DNA from: an uncultured Eubacteriales bacterium
GTDB lineage: Bacteria; Bacillota; Clostridia; Oscillospirales; Oscillospiraceae
NCBI GenBank assembly: GCA_900543625.1
Contig: UQSF01000012.1
Span: 4,181-68,180, forward strand
Direction: 5' to 3'
Length of the DNA: 64,000 bases
Below are positions 1-6,200 of this stretch, one piece after another. Numbering within the stretch: position 1 is the first letter of the stretch; the number at the start of each line of letters is the position of its first letter. The notes under the pieces were generated by a model. It was not told the DNA's origin. It saw nothing but the letters and a program-made list of their open reading frames with translations, and made no database searches. The position numbers were made by a program, and so were the translations under genes.

Positions 1-608
1 GCAAAGAGCACCGCACCCATCAAAAACGCCCACGACTGCAGCAGGCTGACCGGATACGTGCGCAGCTCCTGCCGCGGGCCGAGGCAGTTATACACCGTCA
101 CGCACACCGCGCTGCCGACGCCCGCGATCAGCGCGACCGGCGACACGGCGAACGTGGTCAGGTCTCCGTGCGTGGTCAGCAGCGTCACACCGAGCAGCGC
201 GAGCACGATACTCACGAGCTCATACAGGCGCGGCTTTCTGCGCGCAGCCGCGCAGGCGACCAGTAGCACCATCACCGGCGACAGATCCTGCATGATCGTG
301 CCGACGGCGGCATTGGAAAACTGGATGGTCAGAAAGTACAGAAACTGGCTCATGCTCACGCCGAGCACACCGTAGAGCACAAGCATCACGGCGCTGCCGC
401 GCTGCCGCCACGGTGCGAAGAGGAGCTTGCGATCCTTCACCAGCCAATACGCAAACAGAAGCAGCCCCGCCAGCGACAGCCGGATCGGGATGAGCCACGT
501 GGTATGCATTGCCTCGTGCGTAAAAAGATACTGCCCCATCGTGCCGGAGATACCCCAGCAGATACCGCCGCCTGCCGCCATCAGCGCGCCCTTACATTGT
601 CTGCTCAT
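1..608 (-). CDS. EamA/DMT-family transporter, C-terminus cut by window edge
   Basis: An open minus-strand frame runs from an ATG at 606-608 to the window edge without a stop, so about 200 residues are visible and the C-terminal part is missing. The protein begins MSRQCKGALMAAGGGICWG and continues as alternating hydrophobic helices with short loops (WLIPIRLSLAGLLLFAYWLV, VSMSQFLYFLTIQFSNAAVG, ELVSIVLALLGVTLLTTHG). This is the pattern of a drug/metabolite transporter of the EamA type, with the typical SNAAVGT motif at the end of the first EamA repeat. The substrate cannot be predicted. A purine-rich AGAGAGGT lies upstream of the start. It is unlinked to the Hsp20 gene, being separated from it by a terminator. 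Confidence 0.8.
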   Translation of the reverse strand, partial: MSRQCKGALMAAGGGICWGISGTMGQYLFTHEAMHTTWLIPIRLSLAGLLLFAYWLVKDRKLLFAPWRQRGSAVMLVLYGVLGVSMSQFLYFLTIQFSNAAVGTIMQDLSPVMVLLVACAAARRKPRLYELVSIVLALLGVTLLTTHGDLTTFAVSPVALIAGVGSAVCVTVYNCLGPRQELRTYPVSLLQSWAFLMGAVLF

Positions 609-726
609 GAAAAGCACCGACCTCTCTGACCCGAATACGCGCTATTATAGCAGACCACGCAGACCGCTTCAAGGTCTGTTTTCACCGGTTTCCGCCGCCG
701 GCTGCCCCGCCTCCGCCCGCTCCCCC

Positions 727-770
727 AAAAACGGAAAGAGCGCCCGGCCGGACGCCGGACGCTCTTTCCT
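727..770 (-). terminator. Rho-independent terminator of hsp20
   Basis: GGAAAGAGCG and CGCTCTTTCC form a ten-base-pair stem with a GC-rich inner part. On the minus strand it is followed by TTTT (727-730). It lies just downstream of the Hsp20 stop codon. Confidence 0.75.
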
Positions 771-825
771 TCAGGGGATGAAAGGAACATGAGAGAAGAG
801 AGGATTTACAGACCAAGTACGCGCA

Positions 826-1263
826 TTACTCGATCTCGAGGTGCTTGGACTCCGGCTTCACCGGGGCTTTCTTCGGCATGGTCAGGGTCAGGACGCCGTT
901 TTCATAAGCGGCCTTGATGCCCTCGGCATCGATCTCGGATACATTGAAGCTTCTGGTGTAGGCACCGTAGTAACGCTCACGGCGGATGTAGCTGTTCTTG
1001 TCGCCGCTCTCGTCCTTCGAATCGGTGTGCTCGGCCTTGATGGTCAGAATGTCGTCATCAATGTCGATGTGGATGTCTTCCTTGCAAAAGCCCGGCAGAT
1101 CGGCCTCGAGCTTGTAGCCGTCGGCAGTCTCGGAAATATCCGTGCGGAAGGGGTTGACCTGCTGCTCACCCCAGAAGGATTTCTCCATCTGCTCGAGCTC
1201 GCGCAGCGGGTTGTAGCAGCTCATACGATAGGTTCTGCGGTCAAAAGGCATGATTTCAAACAT
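826..1263 (-). CDS. Hsp20/alpha-crystallin small heat-shock protein
   Basis: A 145-residue small heat-shock protein, an ATP-independent holdase that binds unfolding proteins in the cytoplasm. The alpha-crystallin domain spans about residues 38-140, with the usual landmarks ADLPGF near residue 55, the GAYTRSF strand, and the A-x-x-x-NGVLT-L-x-x-PK motif near the end. The N-terminus with NPLRELEQMEKSFW is typical of clostridial Hsp20. AGGAGGAA sits eight bases before the ATG. It is a single-gene unit with its own terminator and a CIRCE operator upstream, so it is probably repressed by HrcA and induced by heat. Confidence 0.95.
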   Translation of the reverse strand: MFEIMPFDRRTYRMSCYNPLRELEQMEKSFWGEQQVNPFRTDISETADGYKLEADLPGFCKEDIHIDIDDDILTIKAEHTDSKDESGDKNSYIRRERYYGAYTRSFNVSEIDAEGIKAAYENGVLTLTMPKKAPVKPESKHLEIE

Positions 1264-1339
1264 TTTATATTCCTCCTAGAATTCTATACAAAGTAATGAT
1301 TTTATCGAGCGTTCGATTTATTTCTCTCGCTCTTTACGA

Positions 1340-1368
1340 TATATAAATTACTATACAAATATGAACAA
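1340..1368 (-). promoter_or_regulatory. Candidate hsp20 promoter
   Basis: On the minus strand, TTGTTC (1363-1368) and TATATA (1340-1345) are 17 bases apart in a very AT-rich stretch between CIRCE and the Hsp20 gene. The downstream leader also holds the small inverted repeat ATCGA-GCGT-TCGAT. Confidence 0.5.
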
Positions 1369-1400
1369 ATAAAGTATATTTCGTGAATAAAACGTAAACG

Positions 1401-1427
1401 TTAGCACTCTTTCGCGACGAGTGCTAA
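1401..1427. promoter_or_regulatory. CIRCE element (HrcA operator)
   Basis: TTAGCACTC, nine bases, then GAGTGCTAA: a perfect match to the CIRCE consensus bound by the HrcA repressor. It lies just upstream of the candidate hsp20 promoter. The flanking ACG/CGT lengthens the stem, and runs of T follow on either strand, so it may also end transcription of the rlmA gene that stops at 1434. Confidence 0.93.
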
Positions 1428-1433
1428 CGTTTT

Positions 1434-2254
1434 TCATGCTTTATTATAGATCAGGAGGGCAAACTCGGTCTCGGTGGTCAGGGTATCGAGCGCGCGGAGC
1501 TTTGCCTGATCGCGCGCGCCGGTCTTATAATAATACGGCGTCATGCAAAACAGCGCCTCGATCTCGGCCTGCGAGCGCAGCGTGACCGTGCCGCGCAGCT
1601 CCCGCCGGGCGGCGAGCGCGAAACCGGGCAGCGCCGGATCGGGTACTTCGTTTTCATACGGCCGGTCGTACACCGCGCACTTGAGCCCCCACAGATGCCG
1701 CTCGAGCGGGATGACCCGCAGCAGCACGCCTCGGGGACGCAGAACGCGCGCAAATTCGCCCGCATCGTGCGGGCGAACACATTCAGCAGCAGATCGCAGC
1801 TCGCATCCGCGACCGGCAGGTGCGCGATGCTGGCCACGGCCAGCGTCAGCTCCGGTGCGCGGCGGTGCGCGCAGATGAGCGCGTCGCGCGAAATGTCCAC
1901 GCCGCAGACGGAGGGCGTTCTCCCCTGCTGCTGCAGCGTATGCAGCACCTGCGCCGTGTAGTATCCCTCGCCGCAGCCGGCGTCGAGCACGTCGGCATCA
2001 CCGGCAGTAAATTCCGCCGCAGCCGCCGCAACGGCGTCGCGCAGCGGCGCATAGTACCCCGCGTCGAGAAACGCGGTGCGTGCGGCCACCATGCGCTTAT
2101 CGTCGCCGTGGCGCTTGGACTTGGACTGATTCGAGCGCAGCAGGTTCACATACCCCTGCCGCGCGATGTCATAGCAATGCCCCGCGCCGCAGCGCAGGGA
2201 ACGCTCCTCCCGGTGCAGCACGCCGCCGCAGACGGGGCAGGTCAGTTCCGACAT
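1434..2254 (-). pseudogene. rlmA: 23S rRNA (guanine-N1) methyltransferase RlmA, broken by a one-base frameshift
   Basis: The N-terminal frame (2254 down to about 1773) has the RlmA zinc-binding motif CPVC...C...H (Cys6, Cys9, Cys22, His26) and the SAM-binding motif VLDAGCGEGYYT. The rest (HLWGLKCAVYDRPYENE to a stop at 1434) lies in another frame. Reading NVFA-PHDAGEFARVLRP needs one extra G in the GGG run at 1771-1773, so a single base is missing. RlmA methylates a guanine in helix 35 of 23S rRNA. Either the gene is inactive or this is a homopolymer or assembly error. The two halves together have the normal length of about 270 residues, which favours a recent or technical indel. Confidence 0.85.
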
Positions 2255-2313
2255 CTTGACTCCTTTCCGCAGAAAACCGCGCAGCCGGGTGGCTGCGCGG
2301 TCGGGGTATCAGC

Positions 2314-3036
2314 TTACAGCACCTTGGACAAAAAGTCCTGCAGGCGCGCGCACTGCGGGTGCTCGAAGATGTCCTTCGGTGTACCGGACTCGGCGATCTT
2401 ACCGTCGGCCATGAACAGCACACGATCACCCACCTCGCGGGCAAAGCCCATCTCGTGCGTGACGACGACCATCGTCATACCCTCATGCGCAAGCTCCTTC
2501 ATGACGTCGAGCACTTCGCCGACCATCTCGGGATCGAGCGCGCTCGTCGGCTCATCAAAGAGCATGACCTTCGGGTGCATAGCGAGCGAGCGCACGATGG
2601 CGATGCGCTGCTTCTGCCCGCCGGAGAGCGCCGACGGATAGCTGTCGCCCCGGTCGGCCAGACCGACGCGGGCAAGCAGCTTGTCCGCCTCTGCATCCGC
2701 CTCCGCCTGCGACATAAGCTTCGTCTGCACGGGCGCAAGCGTAATGTTGCGGCGCACGGTCATGTTCGGAAACAGGTTGAAGTGCTGGAACACCATCCCC
2801 ATCTGGCGGCGCATGGCGTCGATGTTCACCTTCGGGTCGGTGATCTCCGTGCCGGCAAAGGTGATGGTGCCCTCGGTCGGCTGCTCGAGCAGGTTCAGGC
2901 AGCGCAGGAACGTCGACTTACCGGACCCGGAAGGGCCGATGATGACCACGTTTTCACCGGGGCTGACGTGCTCGGAAATGTCGTCGAGCACGAGGTGGTC
3001 GCCGAACGATTTGGACAGATGTTTAACGTCGATCAC
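2314..3036 (-). CDS. Polar amino-acid ABC transporter, ATP-binding protein
   Basis: A 240-residue ATPase of the GlnQ/HisP type that powers import of a polar amino acid. Walker A is GPSGSGKST (about residue 35), the Q-loop is in MGMVFQHFNLF, the signature is LSGGQKQR and Walker B is VMLFDEPTSALD, all intact. The start overlaps the end of the permease gene by 14 bases, which indicates translational coupling. Order on the minus strand is binding protein, permease, ATPase. The exact amino acid (Gln, His, Arg, Cys) cannot be fixed from the sequence. Confidence 0.93.
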   Translation of the reverse strand: MIDVKHLSKSFGDHLVLDDISEHVSPGENVVIIGPSGSGKSTFLRCLNLLEQPTEGTITFAGTEITDPKVNIDAMRRQMGMVFQHFNLFPNMTVRRNITLAPVQTKLMSQAEADAEADKLLARVGLADRGDSYPSALSGGQKQRIAIVRSLAMHPKVMLFDEPTSALDPEMVGEVLDVMKELAHEGMTMVVVTHEMGFAREVGDRVLFMADGKIAESGTPKDIFEHPQCARLQDFLSKVL

Positions 3037-3799
3037 TTTGACGCAGCCTCCTTTCGAGCACGCTCAGCAGCTTGGAAAACAGCATGACGAGCAGCAGATA
3101 CATCAGCGCGATGCCGAACAGCGGGAACAGACCCTGATACGTCTTGGCGATGACCGCCTTGGCAGCATACGTCATCTCCTTGCCGCCGATGACCGTGATG
3201 AGCGACGTATCCTTGAGCAGGGTGATGAACTCATTGCCGAGCGCGGGCAGGATGTTCTTGACCGCCTGCGGGATGACAATAAAGCGCATGGTCGTAAAGT
3301 AGTTCATGCCCAGACTGCGGCCGGCCTCCATCTGGCCGGGATCGACCGACATGAGACCGCTGCGAACGATTTCCGAGACATAGGCGCCGGAGTTGATGCC
3401 GAGGGCCAGGATACCAATCATGGTATAGTTGCGGCTGCTGGCGAAGACCACGAGGCTCATAATCAGCAGCTGCACCATCATCGGCGTGCCGCGGATGACG
3501 GTCGTATAGATCTTGCAGATGGCGTTGAATACGCCGAGAATCACGTTCTTGTGTCCGACACGCTGTTGGTCGTGCGCCGTGCGGACAACTGCGACGATAA
3601 CGCCGAGCGCAACGCCCAGCAGCAGCGCCAGGACCGTCGCCTCGAGCGTGGTGAGCAGACCGCTGAGATATAGTCTCCAGCGTCCGGCAGCCACGAAACT
3701 CTGGTAAAAGCCGACGAAGGCATTGTCCCAGAAACCGAGATGCTGTCCGGCCTGCAGCTGCGCCGTCAGATCCGCATAGAGCTGTGCCCAATTACCCAT
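3023..3799 (-). CDS. Polar amino-acid ABC transporter, permease
   Basis: A 258-residue membrane permease of the His/Glu/Gln/Arg family. It has about five to six membrane segments and the EAA loop region EAGRSLGMNYFTTMRFIVIPQAVKNILPALGNE, shown here only in outline: the conserved E-A-x-x-x-LG and the closing IPQA. It should form the channel together with the ATPase encoded immediately downstream and receive substrate from the lipoprotein encoded upstream. A hairpin in the gap before it may lower its expression relative to the binding protein. Confidence 0.92.
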   Translation of the reverse strand: MGNWAQLYADLTAQLQAGQHLGFWDNAFVGFYQSFVAAGRWRLYLSGLLTTLEATVLALLLGVALGVIVAVVRTAHDQQRVGHKNVILGVFNAICKIYTTVIRGTPMMVQLLIMSLVVFASSRNYTMIGILALGINSGAYVSEIVRSGLMSVDPGQMEAGRSLGMNYFTTMRFIVIPQAVKNILPALGNEFITLLKDTSLITVIGGKEMTYAAKAVIAKTYQGLFPLFGIALMYLLLVMLFSKLLSVLERRLRQSDRR

Positions 3800-3827
3800 A
3801 GAGGAACCTCTTTCTTTCTACGCACGT

Positions 3828-3852
3828 AAAGGGCGGCTGTGTGCCGCCCTTT
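3828..3852. other. Intercistronic hairpin between binding protein and permease genes
   Basis: AAAGGGCGGC and GCCGCCCTTT form a perfect ten-pair stem with a five-base loop. No T-run follows on the minus strand, so it is more likely an RNA-stabilising or partial-termination hairpin. Such hairpins commonly allow more binding protein than permease to be made. Confidence 0.6.
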
Positions 3853-3875
3853 GCGCGCTTTGCATTTTTCTGCGA

Positions 3876-4658
3876 TTACTTCGCGGGAATGTACTTGTCG
3901 ATGATGGACTGGATGGTGCCGTCAGCCTTGAGCTCAGCCAGCGCCTTGTTCAGCGCTTCCTGCAGCGCGGTGTTATCCTTGGCCAGACCGATGGCGTAGT
4001 CCTCGTTGGCATACTCGGTGTCCAGAATGGTCAGACCGGCGTTTGCCTTCACATACTCCTGTGCGGGGACATTGTCGATGACGACGCAGTCGACCTTGCC
4101 GGCAAGCAGGTTCTGAACGGCGGTCGCGCCGTCGTCAAAGCCGATGACGTTGTCATCGCCGTAATCATCGCTGCAGTAGATGAAGCCGGTGGTGCCGCGC
4201 TGGGTGCCGATCTTCTTGCCCTCGAGATCATCGATGCTCTTGATGTCGGAGCCTTCCTTCACGATGACGACCTGCACGCCGTTGGCGTAGCTGTCGGTAA
4301 AGCTCATGGTGTTCTGACGCTCGGGCGTAACGGTCACGCCGGCGGCAACGATGTCGCTCTTGCCGGTCTGGACGGCGCTCAAAGCAGAGTCAAAGTCCAT
4401 ATCGTCAACGACCAGTTCCAGACCCAGCTTCTGCGCGAGCGCATAAGCGATCTCGATATCGATACCTTCAAAGCCGGTGCCTTCGTAGCCCTTGCCGTCA
4501 TCCGCAACGGACTCATACGGCGGGAACTGTGCGTTGGTGGACATGGTGAGTTTCCCCTTGGTCACGGTCTGAAGATCAGAACCCGTATCCTTCTGGCCAC
4601 AGGCGCACAGCGATGCGACCATGAGAACTGCCAGAAGCAGTGCAACAAATTTCTTCAT
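3876..4658 (-). CDS. Polar amino-acid ABC transporter, substrate-binding lipoprotein
   Basis: A 260-residue extracellular binding protein. The start chosen is the ATG of MKKFVALLLAVLMVASLCAC, preceded by GAGGAAGAGG. A signal peptide ends in the lipobox LCAC-G, so the mature protein is lipid-anchored at its cysteine. The SBP family 3 fold is shown by GIDIEIAYALAQKLG, the motif VTVTPERQNTMSFT, and IGTQRGTTG in the second lobe. The protein starts the three-gene transporter unit and has a strong promoter of its own. Confidence 0.94.
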   Translation of the reverse strand: MKKFVALLLAVLMVASLCACGQKDTGSDLQTVTKGKLTMSTNAQFPPYESVADDGKGYEGTGFEGIDIEIAYALAQKLGLELVVDDMDFDSALSAVQTGKSDIVAAGVTVTPERQNTMSFTDSYANGVQVVIVKEGSDIKSIDDLEGKKIGTQRGTTGFIYCSDDYGDDNVIGFDDGATAVQNLLAGKVDCVVIDNVPAQEYVKANAGLTILDTEYANEDYAIGLAKDNTALQEALNKALAELKADGTIQSIIDKYIPAK

Positions 4659-4718
4659 TTTATTAGCCTCTTCCTCAACAAAATAGATTTGGACTCGCGT
4701 CCTGTTTGGTATGGTCGT

Positions 4719-4747
4719 ATGATAGCACGCCAAAGCGTGCGTGTCAA
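4719..4747 (-). promoter_or_regulatory. Promoter of the amino-acid ABC operon with an inverted repeat in the spacer
   Basis: On the minus strand a perfect -35 TTGACA (4742-4747) is 17 bases from TATCAT (4719-4724). The spacer holds GCACGC-TTTG-GCGTGC (4725-4740), an inverted repeat placed where a bound protein would block RNA polymerase. The remaining 4748-4937 is AT-rich; I see no further clear element there. Confidence 0.75.
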
Positions 4748-4937
4748 GGACTTTTTGAATGTTTATTCGTGCTTTTTCTTCGTATATTCATTATTTCAGC
4801 GAATATTCACAGCTTTCGTGAATATTCCGAGCCCCTTTTGCGTTTTTGCACAATCTGACAGCACCGCATGTTTGAAAGATTGACAAATTTGTGCTATCCT
4901 TTTTTCATGCATTTTTGAAGAAAAGTGAGAACAGTCT

Positions 4938-5303
4938 ATGGATAAACGGCACTATGTCTATCTTCTGCGCTGCGCCGACGGCTCACTCTACACGGGCATG
5001 ACGCCGGATATCGCGCGCCGCCTGCGACAGCACGTGGAGCATCTGGCGGGCTGCGCAAAATATACGCGCAGCCACCCGGTCACGGCGCTGGCGCTGCTGC
5101 TGACGACCGACACGGCCACGACCGCGCGGCAGCTCGAGGCGCGCATCAAGCGCCTGACGCGCGCGCAAAAGGACGCGCTCATCGCAGACCCGGCAAAGAT
5201 CGCAGACCTCTGCCCCGCACTCGCCGGGGCGGACATCCGGCCCGTCCCGGGTGCAGCGCTCGCAGACTACCTCCCCAACACGGAAAACCCGGCAGACGCC
5301 TGA
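4938..5303 (+). CDS. GIY-YIG nuclease-family protein (UPF0213/YhbQ type)
   Basis: A 121-residue protein with a single GIY-YIG domain: YVYLL near residue 6, GSLYTGMT at 15-22, and RRLRQH with the catalytic-type Arg near 28. Small stand-alone members of this family are structure-specific nuclease relatives whose cellular role is poorly defined. The natural H-x-GG-A-x-YT segment appears here as EHLAGCAKYT. Its last residues and its TGA stop lie inside the stem-loop of the terminator-like repeat at 5289-5318, so the C-terminus is encoded by the hairpin. There is no clear AGGAGG; GAAAAGTGAGAAC precedes the ATG. Confidence 0.85.
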   Translation: MDKRHYVYLLRCADGSLYTGMTPDIARRLRQHVEHLAGCAKYTRSHPVTALALLLTTDTATTARQLEARIKRLTRAQKDALIADPAKIADLCPALAGADIRPVPGAALADYLPNTENPADA

Positions 5304-5318
5304 GCGTCTGCCGGGTTT
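5289..5318 (+). repeat. Direct repeat copy 1, terminator-like hairpin
   Basis: CCGGCAGACGC-CTGA-GCGTCTGCCGG followed by GTTT. It overlaps the stop codon of the GIY-YIG gene and probably acts as its terminator. The same 30 bases recur exactly at 5525-5554. Confidence 0.9.
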
Positions 5319-5524
5319 GGAGACTGTCAAAAAGTATTCCTTTTTGACAAAGAGATTTGCGGCCTGACTGCATCGCACGCGCTGTCCGCCTCCGGTGGGC
5401 AGCGCGCACGTTTGCAGGCCGAGAAGTATTTTCTTCGCCGCATATGTCGCCGGTGAAAATGATCGGACTTTCTTTCGCCGCACCGGCGGCGAAAGGCTAC
5501 GAGGTTTTTTGATAAGCTGAAAAA
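5319..5524. repeat. Structured intergenic insert between two identical hairpins
   Basis: About 206 bases without a credible gene. It contains three hairpins: TGTCAAAAAG/CTTTTTGACA at 5325-5349; a long one at 5360-5421 closed by CGGCCTG/CAGGCCG with an inner GCACGCGCTG-type arm; and TTTCGCCG/CGGCGAAA near 5480-5501. Flanking by exact 30-base repeats and the dense pairing suggest a dispersed non-autonomous repeat unit. Other copies would have to be sought in the genome to prove this. Confidence 0.6.
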
Positions 5525-5554
5525 CCGGCAGACGCCTGAGCGTCTGCCGGGTTT
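5525..5554 (-). terminator. Direct repeat copy 2, terminator of the cytidylate-kinase-like gene
   Basis: It is identical to the 30 bases at 5289-5318. On the minus strand the stem is followed by TTTTT, 14 bases after the stop codon at 5569, so it fits a Rho-independent terminator. Confidence 0.8.
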
Positions 5555-5568
5555 GTCTTGCCTGTGGT

Positions 5569-6180
5569 TCAGCGCAGGCCGCGAAGCTCCAGATAGCGGA
5601 GCGTGAGCTGGACAACGTCGCTGATGTCCATATTGCCGGTGTTGACGCACAGATCATAGCCCTGCGCATCGCCCCAGCGCTTGGAGGAAAAGAAGTTATA
5701 GTACGATGCGCGCTCCTTGTCCACCTGGCGGATGCGCTTTTCCGCCTGGATGGGCGTGGTGTTCGTGCGCGCGCTCTCGCGGCGGATGCGCGCCGCCATC
5801 GGCGCATGGACAAACAGGTTCACAAGCGCCACATTCGGATCGTCGCGCAGGACATAATCGGCGCAGCGGCCGACGATGACGCACGACTCGCGCGCCGCGA
5901 TCGCGCGGATGACCTCCGACTGTGCCTGAAAGATCTGCACCGGAAACGGCTGCTCGTCAGAAATGACGCCGCCGCCCGTCACGAGCGAATACAAAAAGCT
6001 GCCCGGACGCTGCTCCTCATGCGACTGGACAAAGCTCTCGGCAAAGCCGCTCGCTTTTGCGGTCTCATTGATGAGCTCCGAATCATAGCACTTGACGCCC
6101 AGCGCCTCCGCCAGCTCGCTGCCGAGCTGACGGCCGCCGCTGCCGTTCTCTCTTCCGATCGTAATCACAAGATTGGCCAT
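5569..6180 (-). CDS. Cytidylate kinase-like family protein
   Basis: A 203-residue protein of the cytidylate-kinase-like family (AAK-type P-loop). The start chosen is MANLVITIGRENGSGG, preceded by AGGAGGAG. The P-loop is GRENGSGGRQ (about residues 9-18), and the CVIVGRCADYVL and RASYYNFFS segments are family landmarks. The members are short nucleotide-kinase relatives common in Clostridia, and their true substrate is not settled. The longer reading from 6234 lacks a ribosome site. It follows the SLH gene on the same strand with 20 bases between them and may be co-transcribed. Confidence 0.85.
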   Translation of the reverse strand: MANLVITIGRENGSGGRQLGSELAEALGVKCYDSELINETAKASGFAESFVQSHEEQRPGSFLYSLVTGGGVISDEQPFPVQIFQAQSEVIRAIAARESCVIVGRCADYVLRDDPNVALVNLFVHAPMAARIRRESARTNTTPIQAEKRIRQVDKERASYYNFFSSKRWGDAQGYDLCVNTGNMDISDVVQLTLRYLELRGLR

Positions 6181-6200
6181 AGTAAGATCTCCTCCTGTTT

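Noticed and set aside
4748..4937. Riboswitch or T-box before the amino-acid ABC operon
   Set aside because: No T-box sequence, specifier stem or terminator/antiterminator pair is visible; the region is plain AT-rich DNA.
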